This document shows, piece by piece, positions 16,924 through 24,918 of a DNA stretch of 64,000 nt. Position 1 is the stretch's first letter; every line of letters starts with the position of its first letter. The translations under genes and the position numbers were made by a program. Source of the DNA: an uncultured Marinoscillum sp. (lineage in GTDB: Bacteria > Bacteroidota > Bacteroidia > Cytophagales > MED-G16); assembly GCA_902628365.1 (NCBI GenBank), contig CACOMW010000001.1:87626-151625 (forward strand), read 5' to 3'. Under the pieces are notes generated by a model. It did not search any database. It saw nothing but the letters and a program-made list of their open reading frames with translations, and was not told the DNA's origin.

Positions 16924-17736
16924 TTATTTATTCAAGTTTACATCTAGTTGTGGGTAAGGTATATTTAATCCTTTTTTAGGAAATTCTTTATATACCTTTT
17001 CGTTAAATTCAAATTTTACAGGTTGAAAATCTTTTCTCTTTACCCATACTCTTACTCTAATATTCACTGAACTATCAGCAAGTTCAGACAATACTATATC
17101 TGATTTTTTGTCATTTAGAATCCTTGAATCTTTCTTTATCCATTCTGATATGAGTCTCTTTGCTAGGTCATAATCATCTCCATATGCTATACAAAATACC
17201 CATTCAATTCTTCTTTTGTCCTCAGCAGAAAAGTTTGTTAATGTAGATGATTGAAGTAAACCATTAGGTACAATAACTCTTTTATTTTCTATTGTAGTAA
17301 GTATTGTATTGAAGATTTGAATTTCTTTTACACTTCCTGATATTCCTTCAAATTCAATCCAATCCCCAACTCTATATGGTTTAAAAAACAAAATCATTAC
17401 TCCAGCAGCAAAATTTTGAAGGGTATCTTTTAAAGCTAAACCAACTGCTAAACCTGCTGCACCAAGAATTGCTAGAAATGATGTCATCTCTACCCCAATC
17501 ATAGATAAAACAGATATAATTAGAGCTACTTGAAGAGAAATTGATAATAATGATTTTAAGAATGATACTAAAGAAGGATCAATATTTTTTTTCTTTAATA
17601 ATTTTTCAAGACTAATTATGAATTTTTTAATGATCCATATTCCAAATATTAAAAAGGCTAAGCCTAAAATAATTTCAAGACTCTTACTAATAAGAAAGTC
17701 GTAATCATTCAGGTTGAAATTTATTTTATTATTCAT
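16924..17736 (-). CDS. mscS: Small-conductance mechanosensitive channel, MscS family
   Basis: This inner-membrane channel opens under membrane tension to release solutes after osmotic downshock. The 270-residue length is close to that of E. coli MscS. There are three membrane helices (about residues 15-35, 60-80 and 85-115); the third, pore-lining one has the Gly/Ala pattern [21 protein letters not shown]. Then come [14 protein letters not shown] and the beta domain with VIVPNGLL and [13 protein letters not shown]. The C-terminal alpha/beta domain ends with [12 protein letters not shown]. Seven bases separate it from msrB, so they are likely co-transcribed. Confidence 0.93.
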   Translation of the reverse strand: MNNKINFNLNDYDFLISKSLEIILGLAFLIFGIWIIKKFIISLEKLLKKKNIDPSLVSFLKSLLSISLQVALIISVLSMIGVEMTSFLAILGAAGLAVGLALKDTLQNFAAGVMILFFKPYRVGDWIEFEGISGSVKEIQIFNTILTTIENKRVIVPNGLLQSSTLTNFSAEDKRRIEWVFCIAYGDDYDLAKRLISEWIKKDSRILNDKKSDIVLSELADSSVNIRVRVWVKRKDFQPVKFEFNEKVYKEFPKKGLNIPYPQLDVNLNK

Positions 17737-17755
17737 TATATAATTTTATTCAAAT

Positions 17756-18130
17756 TTATAATTTATCTAATTTATACGGAACAAAAACAAATTTTGCACT
17801 TTTATTAATAGATAACAACAAAGAACAAAAAATATTTGGATCTTTGAAGTTTTTAATAAATGTTTCTTTATTTATAATCAATTTATTTTTTTGCAAGTTT
17901 TCAAAATAACTTGCATAATATTTCCATTGATTATTATTTATTTCATTAATGTCTATTAATAAAGACCCGATATCTATATTTTCTTTTGTCATAATAAAGA
18001 TTGGATATTCAGAAAAACCTTTCTTAATAATTTGTTTTGATGCATAATATAAGTTTTTATAAACCCTATTAAAATCTTCAGTTATTTGATTAACTAATTG
18101 AGGATTTATTTCATCTTCATTTTCTGTCAT
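17756..18130 (-). CDS. Conserved-looking hypothetical protein, 124 residues
   Basis: This is an acidic N-terminal, otherwise mixed alpha/beta soluble protein with no signal peptide or membrane helix. The sequence runs from a helical start (PQLVNQITEDFNRVYKN) through YPIFIMTKENIDIGSLLIDI to a C-terminal strand pattern ending FVFVPYKLDKL. I do not recognise its family. It lies 19 bp upstream of the mscS gene on the same strand and divergent from the gliding-CTD gene, so it is probably the first gene of the mscS-msrB-crcB-ALDH run. Confidence 0.7.
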   Translation of the reverse strand: MTENEDEINPQLVNQITEDFNRVYKNLYYASKQIIKKGFSEYPIFIMTKENIDIGSLLIDINEINNNQWKYYASYFENLQKNKLIINKETFIKNFKDPNIFCSLLLSINKSAKFVFVPYKLDKL

Positions 18131-18176
18131 AAAAAGATATTCTTAGATATATTTAATATATAATCAAAATTAGTTA

Positions 18177-20828
18177 ATGAGGAATCTTATTTTACTTTTT
18201 TTTCTATTTTTATTTTATTCACCAAATATTATTGGAAATCATATTGTAGGTGGTGAAATTGAAATGAAATTTGTTGGTGATTCATTAGGGGATTACAAAT
18301 ATAGAATCTCTTTAATTCAATATTTTGATTGTTATCAGGATGGAGAAGTTCCTTTACCAAATCCAGGGCCTGATAACAGTGTCACTTATTCAATCTTTAG
18401 AAGATCAGATGGTTCTCTAATAGAAAACAGAACTATGTTTATTACATCTCAGACATTTGTTCCATATACCAATCCTGCATGTGCAGTTGGTTTTATTTGT
18501 ACAATTCGGGTAGTTTATTCACATGAGATTTATTTAAACCCAGATAAATATGATGATCCTGAGGGGTATGATATATCTTGGGCAAGGTGTTGTAGAAATA
18601 AGAATACTAAAAATTTAGTTAATCCTAGATATACAGGTATGGTTTATTCATTACATTTTCCTCCAATAAGAAAAGATGGTGTACATTTTGTTAATTCATC
18701 TCCTAGACTTTTCCCTCCATTAAGTGATTATGCTTGTAGAAATCAATTGTTTTATACTGATTTTGCTGGAACTGATGATGATGGAGATTCAATTGTTTAT
18801 TCTCTATCTCATCCATTGGATGATAATCAACCTAATCAACTTCCAGGACTTGTAGCCTTACCGGGAAACTATCCTCCACCATATGAATTGGTTGAGTTTG
18901 GACCAGGTTATTCAGTAGATAATATGATACCTGGAAGCCCAAAACTTAATATTTCAAGTGATGGTTTTATTACGGTAAAACCTACTTCACTTGGATTATA
19001 TGTATTTTCGATAAAATATGAAGAATTTAGAAATGGCGCAAAATTGGGGGAGGGAAGAAGGGATTTTCAAATGTTAGTTGTAGATGGATGTGATCCTCCC
19101 ATTCCTCCTGATGCAGTAGTAAAGCTCCCAGGTGAATCAGATTTTTATAATGAAGTAGATACAATAAGATTTACAGTATCTGAACCAAAATGTTTTGACT
19201 TTTTTGTAACAGATCAAAATGATGGAACTAATATAAAACTTGAAGCACTAGGAGTTAATTTTAAATTAGCTGATGAAATTTTTAGTTTTACAGAAGGACA
19301 AATAAATGAAGCTGGAGATACTTTAAAAGTAGAAGTTTGTGTTTCTGATTGCCCGTATGTTGAGAACAACGAACCTTATCTTATTGATTTAATTGCTTCT
19401 GACGATGCATGTCCTCTACCTCAAAAAGATACGGTAAGATTAATTATTGAAATAAAATCACCTGAAAATCAAAATCCATATTTTGTAGGAAAAAAGGATA
19501 CAACAAAAGTTAAAATTTTATGGAATTCAAAATATTCTGAAATAATTCAAGGAATAGATCCAGATAATGATAGTTTGGTTCTTGAATATTTATATGACGG
19601 ATATATTCCTGAAGAAAACGGTATATTTATTACAAATAACTTTAATATACCAGGTAGTTTAGAGAGTACATTAACTTTTGATGCAAATTGCAAAAAATAT
19701 AATTATAATGAACAGAATAAATTTCTATTTGGACTTGTTATAGATGATTTAGATACATGCAATTTATTAAATACCGATACTATTTTCTACAAATTGGAGG
19801 TTGAATTACCTGATAATACAAATCCAGATCTTACATCAGATTTAAGTATTACAAATCCTTTTCCTGACAGACCGAATTACTCAGAGATTGTTAGAGATGT
19901 TGATCTTTCTGGAGTTTTTTCAATGCAATTATTTTCAGATGATGTTGATAATGATTCACTTATAATTTCTGCTGAAGGTGTAGATTTTGATTATCAAGGG
20001 ATGGGTGCTACATTTTCAGCTAATAATTATCAAAGAGGGCATGTTGAAGGGTCTTTTAATTGGGATATGGAATGTGTTAATTTTAGATATGATGGGACAA
20101 ATACATATAAAATTAATTTTATAACTGAAGATATTGATCAATGTCAAGAGGTAAACTCAGATACTATTCAGTTGATATTAAATGTAAATTTACCAGAAAA
20201 TAAAGCACCCGAAATAACTAATTTAGATACCTATAAATTAATTGTCAATAATGATTTTAAAATTGATATAAATGCTATAGAACCGGATAATCAGTTGGTA
20301 TTTTTGGATCTAATTTCAACTAGTCCAAAAGGAAATTTTTCCTTTACACCTAGTTCAGGAATTGGTTCAACTTCTAGTGCCTTATCTTGGACACCTACAT
20401 GTGATTTTTTAGATGATAATCTTGGTGAAAAAAGTTATAATTTAACTTTTAGTGCTACAGATAACAGTTGTCCTATTCCAGAAAAAAAACTTAAAACAAT
20501 TAAATTTTTAGTATCTATGCCTGATTCTATTGAATATAATTTTTCACCCCCTAATGCTTTTAGTCCTAATGGTGATGGAAAAAATGATACCTATAAGTTA
20601 TCTGGATTATCTATCGATCAACAGAATTTGCCTAAAGATCAATGTGATGACAAATTTGTTTATATAGCATTTTATGATAGAACCGGATTAGAAGTATTTA
20701 GATCATATGATAGAAATTTTGAATGGGACGGTAGTGGTTTAGAGTCAGGCACCTATTATTATTATATAAAATATAGTAAAACTAATAGTAGGCATAATTA
20801 TAAAGGAAATGTATCTTTAATTTATTAA
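18177..20828 (+). CDS. Large secreted protein with gliding-motility-associated C-terminal domain
   Basis: The 883-residue protein has a signal peptide (about 1-20, ending near IIGNHIVGGE), a long beta-rich extracellular part with repeated cadherin/Ig-like segments of the 'DPDNDSLVLEY' and 'DVDNDSLIISAEG' type, and a C-terminal domain of about 90 residues beginning FSPPNAFSPNGDGKNDTYKL. That last domain is the gliding-motility-associated (CHU) C-terminal type, a T9SS export signal. The protein is thus probably exported to the cell surface. The N-terminal YFDCYQDG and WARCCRNKNT segments contain paired Cys likely to form disulfides. The actual ligand is unknown. Confidence 0.9.
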   Translation: MRNLILLFFLFLFYSPNIIGNHIVGGEIEMKFVGDSLGDYKYRISLIQYFDCYQDGEVPLPNPGPDNSVTYSIFRRSDGSLIENRTMFITSQTFVPYTNPACAVGFICTIRVVYSHEIYLNPDKYDDPEGYDISWARCCRNKNTKNLVNPRYTGMVYSLHFPPIRKDGVHFVNSSPRLFPPLSDYACRNQLFYTDFAGTDDDGDSIVYSLSHPLDDNQPNQLPGLVALPGNYPPPYELVEFGPGYSVDNMIPGSPKLNISSDGFITVKPTSLGLYVFSIKYEEFRNGAKLGEGRRDFQMLVVDGCDPPIPPDAVVKLPGESDFYNEVDTIRFTVSEPKCFDFFVTDQNDGTNIKLEALGVNFKLADEIFSFTEGQINEAGDTLKVEVCVSDCPYVENNEPYLIDLIASDDACPLPQKDTVRLIIEIKSPENQNPYFVGKKDTTKVKILWNSKYSEIIQGIDPDNDSLVLEYLYDGYIPEENGIFITNNFNIPGSLESTLTFDANCKKYNYNEQNKFLFGLVIDDLDTCNLLNTDTIFYKLEVELPDNTNPDLTSDLSITNPFPDRPNYSEIVRDVDLSGVFSMQLFSDDVDNDSLIISAEGVDFDYQGMGATFSANNYQRGHVEGSFNWDMECVNFRYDGTNTYKINFITEDIDQCQEVNSDTIQLILNVNLPENKAPEITNLDTYKLIVNNDFKIDINAIEPDNQLVFLDLISTSPKGNFSFTPSSGIGSTSSALSWTPTCDFLDDNLGEKSYNLTFSATDNSCPIPEKKLKTIKFLVSMPDSIEYNFSPPNAFSPNGDGKNDTYKLSGLSIDQQNLPKDQCDDKFVYIAFYDRTGLEVFRSYDRNFEWDGSGLESGTYYYYIKYSKTNSRHNYKGNVSLIY

Positions 20829-20837
20829 ACTATTTAT

Positions 20838-22178
20838 ATGAGAATATTTGCTTTACTTTTTTTTATTAATATTAGCTCTATATCATTTTCTAATGAAAGA
20901 GTTAAAGTATTAATGGGAGGTACATTAATAGATGGATTTGGCTCTCATACAATAAAAAATAGTGTTATTATTATTCATGATGATATCATAAGGGAGGTTG
21001 GTTCAATAAATGAGATTGAAATTCCTTCTGAGGCTGAGATAATTTCAACAGAGGGAATGTCAATTTTACCAGGATTGTGGGATATGCATGTTCATTTAGA
21101 TATAAATGGTCATACCGACTATTCACATTGGCATGATATATATCCAGTAATTTTTGAAGATATAATTATGCCGTCTTCTGCTCATCAACTTTTATTAGCT
21201 GGAGTGACTAGCGTAAGAGATTGTGGTGCTCCATTAGATGAAATTATTTCTGTAAGAGAAAAAATTAAAAAAAACATTATTCCTGGTCCTAATTTATATG
21301 TTTCTGGTCCATTTCTTCAGCACAAACCATATCCAAATACTGAATTATATAGATGGGGTATAAATGGTGTAGAAGATGCAAAAAGAAAGGTTAGAAAATT
21401 ATTTAATGCAGGAGTTGATTTTATTAAATTAATAGATCAGGACCAAATGACTATGGATGAACTGTATGCTGTAGTAGAAGAATCACATAAGCTAGGGTTA
21501 AAGGTTGTTGCTCATGGACATAGACCAGAGGAGATAAGAAGAGGATTAAAAGTTGGTGTTGATTGCTTTGAACATACTGGATTATCTAGCGCCCCGAATT
21601 ATCCAGATGACGTGATGAGTATGATAAAAGAAAGAACTGCTCAAATGAATTTGGGTCCTCTCTATTGGACACCAACGGTATCACCATTATATAATTATGA
21701 ATACATCAGAGATAATATGGAAATTTTAGATAATGATTCATGGCATTTAGGATTACCTGATTCTATAGTTCAAGATATTAGAAATTCTTTCAAACATCCA
21801 GATAGACTTCCTTATTATCAATTAACTCCTTCAAGAAGACCAACCCTTGAAAATAAAATGAATCAGTTATTAGATGCAGGAGTAGTTTTAATGATTGGAA
21901 CTGATAGCGGTGTCCCATTAACTTTCCATAGTCAATCTACTTGGAATGAACTTGAAATTTGGGTTAATGAATTTGGAATTGATCCAATGTATGCGATTAG
22001 AGCTGCAACATATTGGCCTTCTCTTTGGATGGGTGTATCTGAAAAAGTTGGCACCATAACTCCTGGGAAAAAAGCAGATATAATAGCTGTTAAGGGTGAT
22101 GTGTTAAGAAATATTTCAATACTTCAAAATATAGATATTATTTTAAAAGATGGTAAAGTAATTAAAAAACCTAATTAA
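20838..22178 (+). CDS. Secreted amidohydrolase family metallohydrolase
   Basis: This is a 446-residue TIM-barrel metallohydrolase with a signal peptide (about 1-18). The metal ligands are visible: DMHVHLD with His84 and His86; FIKLID with Lys197, which can be the carboxylated bridging lysine; VVAHGH with His226 and His228; CFEHTG with His246; and GTDSGVP with Asp356. The C-terminal GTITPGKKADIIAV completes the small beta domain of imidazolonepropionase- and prolidase-like amidohydrolases. It follows the gliding-CTD gene by 9 bp. The family acts on many amides and peptides, so the substrate cannot be given. Confidence 0.9.
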   Translation: MRIFALLFFINISSISFSNERVKVLMGGTLIDGFGSHTIKNSVIIIHDDIIREVGSINEIEIPSEAEIISTEGMSILPGLWDMHVHLDINGHTDYSHWHDIYPVIFEDIIMPSSAHQLLLAGVTSVRDCGAPLDEIISVREKIKKNIIPGPNLYVSGPFLQHKPYPNTELYRWGINGVEDAKRKVRKLFNAGVDFIKLIDQDQMTMDELYAVVEESHKLGLKVVAHGHRPEEIRRGLKVGVDCFEHTGLSSAPNYPDDVMSMIKERTAQMNLGPLYWTPTVSPLYNYEYIRDNMEILDNDSWHLGLPDSIVQDIRNSFKHPDRLPYYQLTPSRRPTLENKMNQLLDAGVVLMIGTDSGVPLTFHSQSTWNELEIWVNEFGIDPMYAIRAATYWPSLWMGVSEKVGTITPGKKADIIAVKGDVLRNISILQNIDIILKDGKVIKKPN

Positions 22179-23328
22179 GAGCTTTTTCTATATCTTTTAT
22201 TAAAAACTTTGAATCTTCCAGTCCAACATAGAATCTAATAAAATTTAACGGTAATGCTTCTGATTCATCAAAATATTCGTTTCCAAAATTTGCAATTTCA
22301 GGAAATATTAATGACTCATGTCCACCCCATGAACATGCCATTTTAAAATATTTTAAGTTATTACAAAAGCTTTCAATTTCATGTTTAACTGTAGTTTTAA
22401 GTTGTACAGAGAATTGACCGCACGGTTTTTTCAAGTATTTTTTAACTAAATCTTTTTGGTGAAAATCTTTACCATGTGGATAGATCACTTTATTAATTTT
22501 TGGGTGATTTTCTAAATAACTTACAACTTTTGGCGTGTTTTCAGATATAAATTTCATCCTCATTTCTAAAGTTCTAAGACCTCTAATGAAAAGCCAAGAA
22601 TTAAATGGAGAAATTATTCCTCCATTTACTTTGTATTGATGGCCATAAATTTGATCAACAATTTTTTTTGTACTACAAACTACGCCTCCCATGACATCTC
22701 CATGACCACTAATATATTTAGTTGCTGAGTGAACAACAATATCAATTCCCCAGACATGAGGATTACAATTTAAAGGTGAAGCATAACTGTTATCAATTAT
22801 TGTGATAAGTTTATTTTTTTTGGCAAAATCTGCTACTTTTTCAAGGTCTTGCATTTCAAAGGTCCAGGAATTTGGACTTTCCAAATAAATAAGTTTTGTG
22901 TTTTTTTGAATTGCATCTTCAAAATCTTTGATATTATTTCCTTCTACAAATGTTGTTGAAATATTAAAATTTGGTAAAATTTCTTTCATCAGTTTATTAG
23001 TTCCAATATATGGTTTATTTATTGATATAATATTGTCACCAGATTTTAATTGAGAAAATATTGCTGCACTTATTGCACTCATACCACTAGAAAATGCAAG
23101 AGCGCTTTCGGTTTTTTCTAAAGCTGCAATTTTTTTTTCTAATATTTTAGTTGTTGGATTAACACCTCTTGTATAAAATGGAATTCCATTTTTATAGCTA
23201 AGTGCATTTCGAATTTCATCAACAGAATCAAATAAAAAATTACTAGTTGCTATTATTGGAGGGGCACCTGCGTTGAAGTAATCTTCTCTATCTTCCCCTA
23301 GGTGATTATAAATTTCTGACTTATCCAT
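22171..23328 (-). CDS. Trans-sulfuration family PLP enzyme (cystathionine gamma-synthase/lyase type)
   Basis: This is a fold-type I pyridoxal-phosphate enzyme of the Cys/Met metabolism family, 385 residues as usual. Visible are FYTRGVNPTTKILEKKIAAL (cofactor and substrate region), ALAFSSGMSAISAAIF, NKPYIGTN (the PLP-stacking Tyr), IIDNSYASPLNCNP (with the PLP-binding Asp), and HSATKYISGHGDVMGG with the Schiff-base Lys204. Whether it is a cystathionine gamma-synthase, beta- or gamma-lyase, or methionine gamma-lyase cannot be settled by eye. It overlaps the amidohydrolase gene by 8 bp, tail to tail. Confidence 0.92.
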   Translation of the reverse strand: MDKSEIYNHLGEDREDYFNAGAPPIIATSNFLFDSVDEIRNALSYKNGIPFYTRGVNPTTKILEKKIAALEKTESALAFSSGMSAISAAIFSQLKSGDNIISINKPYIGTNKLMKEILPNFNISTTFVEGNNIKDFEDAIQKNTKLIYLESPNSWTFEMQDLEKVADFAKKNKLITIIDNSYASPLNCNPHVWGIDIVVHSATKYISGHGDVMGGVVCSTKKIVDQIYGHQYKVNGGIISPFNSWLFIRGLRTLEMRMKFISENTPKVVSYLENHPKINKVIYPHGKDFHQKDLVKKYLKKPCGQFSVQLKTTVKHEIESFCNNLKYFKMACSWGGHESLIFPEIANFGNEYFDESEALPLNFIRFYVGLEDSKFLIKDIEKALN

Positions 23329-23385
23329 TTTTGGTTAATTTTGATTACAAAAGTAGTAAATAATATAAATAGTCTTTAAATAATT

Positions 23386-23393
23386 TATATTTG
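23386..23393 (+). promoter_or_regulatory. Possible -7 box for the SDR gene
   Basis: TATATTTG matches TAnnTTTG but lies only eight bases before the ATG, which would give an almost leaderless transcript. No good upstream element. Confidence 0.25.
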
Positions 23394-23401
23394 AAAATAT
23401 T

Positions 23402-24214
23402 ATGGAAAAAAAAGTAGCAATTATAACAGGTGCTTCTTCAGGTATAGGTGAAGCCCTTGCTTACCAATTTGGAAAAGAGGGTTTTAGATTATTAATTACT
23501 GGAACAAATGAAAAAAGAATAAATGCAGTATCAAATAATCTAAATAAATATAATATAGATCATAAAACTCTCATTCATGATGTTTCAATTGAAAACGATA
23601 ATAAGAAAATGGTTGATTTTGCTATAAAATCTTTTGGTAGAATTGATGTTTTAATTTGTAACGCTGGAATTTCAATTAGATCATTATTTGAAAATGTTGA
23701 TATAAAAATTTTTAAAAAACTATTTAATATTAATTTTTTTGGCGCAATATATGGAACCAAATTTTCATTGCCATATTTAGAAAAAACAAAAGGTACTATT
23801 ATCGCGATGTCTTCTCTTAATGGATTTATTGCTACACCTACAAGGTCAGCATATGTTGCATCTAAACATGCAATGCAAGGGTTTTATGATTCTTTAAGAT
23901 TAGAATTATTAAATAAAGAAATTAATGTTATGGTAATTTCTCCAGGATATGTAAGAAGTAATTTTAGATTAAATACTTTAAAAAGTGATGGTAAAAAAGA
24001 AGGGCCTTCTTCAAGAGATAGCAAAAAAATGATGGATCCAGAATTTTTAGCTAAAAAAATTTTTATTGGTTATTCAAAGAAAAAAAGAAATATGATTTTT
24101 ACTTTCAGAGGAAAGCTAGCACATTTAATTAAAAATTGGTTTCCAAGATTATCTGATAAATTAGCATATAAAGAAATTCTTAATGAGAAAGAATCATTAT
24201 TAAAAAATAATTAA
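23402..24214 (+). CDS. Short-chain dehydrogenase/reductase (SDR)
   Basis: This is an NAD(P)-dependent oxidoreductase of the classical SDR family, 270 residues. Cofactor binding is shown by ITGASSGIGEALAYQFG; the structural motif is CNAGIS (the NAG of NNAG). The catalytic set is Ser137/138 in AMSSLNGF and YVASK with Tyr151 and Lys155. PGYVRSNF follows as the usual substrate-side loop. The C-terminal part (LAHLIKNWFPRLSDKLAYK) is membrane-prone or hydrophobic, as in DHRS7-like members acting on lipids or retinoids. The substrate is unknown. It overlaps the next, convergent gene by 4 bp. Confidence 0.92.
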   Translation: MEKKVAIITGASSGIGEALAYQFGKEGFRLLITGTNEKRINAVSNNLNKYNIDHKTLIHDVSIENDNKKMVDFAIKSFGRIDVLICNAGISIRSLFENVDIKIFKKLFNINFFGAIYGTKFSLPYLEKTKGTIIAMSSLNGFIATPTRSAYVASKHAMQGFYDSLRLELLNKEINVMVISPGYVRSNFRLNTLKSDGKKEGPSSRDSKKMMDPEFLAKKIFIGYSKKKRNMIFTFRGKLAHLIKNWFPRLSDKLAYKEILNEKESLLKNN

Positions 24215-24918
24215 TCAATTAAAGAAATATTTTTTTTTCTGATATATTTTTTTTTGTTTTCAAATATTACCTCATACCATATAGAATATTCTTTGGATAT
24301 CTTTAACTTATTTCCCTTTTTTATTATTGAATAAACATCTGAACCAGATGATGGTCCGTTCATAATATATGTATTATCTTGATCTATGATACCTTGTTTT
24401 TTTGTAAGATTAAAATTCATTATAGCTAAAACAAGTGCTGAAATCATCATAAATCTTATATGATAGCTTATATCCTTTTTTTCCCCAATAATCAGATATA
24501 ATACAAGAAATACAACTAAAAGTGAATGTATCAAATAAATATTTTTATTATATACATTAAGAATTAATGATAAATCATTTTGTTCAAATCCAATTAATTC
24601 ATTTTTTTTTGCAATAGATTTTATTTTTTTAGAGGTTTCTTTATTGTGTGTATGATAATAATGTTTTGATAAATAAATTAATGCTTTATCATAATTTCCT
24701 ATGCCTTCTTCAATAAATGATAATTTTAATAACATAGCATCAGAAAAATAATTTTTATCATAATATAAGTTTTCATATATTTTTTTAGCATCAACATATT
24801 TCCTCAATTTAAATAATGAATCCCCTTCACTTAAAAGATATTTCTCATTTGCCAAAATATTTGTTGTAAGAAATAATAGAAAAAATATTAAAATTCTAGT
24901 TTTAATTATTGAATTCAT
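24211..24918 (-). CDS. BatE-like TPR protein with SH3-like C terminus
   Basis: The 235-residue protein has a signal peptide (IFFLLFLTTNILANE), a TPR-like helical part (LLSEGDSLFKLRKYVDAKKIYENLY, about 27-90), two membrane helices (about residues 130-150 and 160-178) and a C-terminal SH3b-like segment (GSDVYSIIKKGNKLKI, ending WYEVIFENKKKYIRKKNI). This order matches BatE of the Bacteroides aerotolerance operon, but no bat genes are nearby. I chose the ATG at 24918 because it leads straight into the signal peptide. This gives a 17 bp overlap with the upstream gene. Earlier in-frame ATGs exist at 24948 and 24924. Confidence 0.7.
   Translation of the reverse strand: MNSIIKTRILIFFLLFLTTNILANEKYLLSEGDSLFKLRKYVDAKKIYENLYYDKNYFSDAMLLKLSFIEEGIGNYDKALIYLSKHYYHTHNKETSKKIKSIAKKNELIGFEQNDLSLILNVYNKNIYLIHSLLVVFLVLYLIIGEKKDISYHIRFMMISALVLAIMNFNLTKKQGIIDQDNTYIMNGPSSGSDVYSIIKKGNKLKISKEYSIWYEVIFENKKKYIRKKNISLID

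Noticed and set aside
16917..17000. Fluoride riboswitch for crcB
   Set aside because: crcB is coupled behind msrB and mscS by short gaps or overlaps; no leader space or recognisable aptamer was seen upstream.
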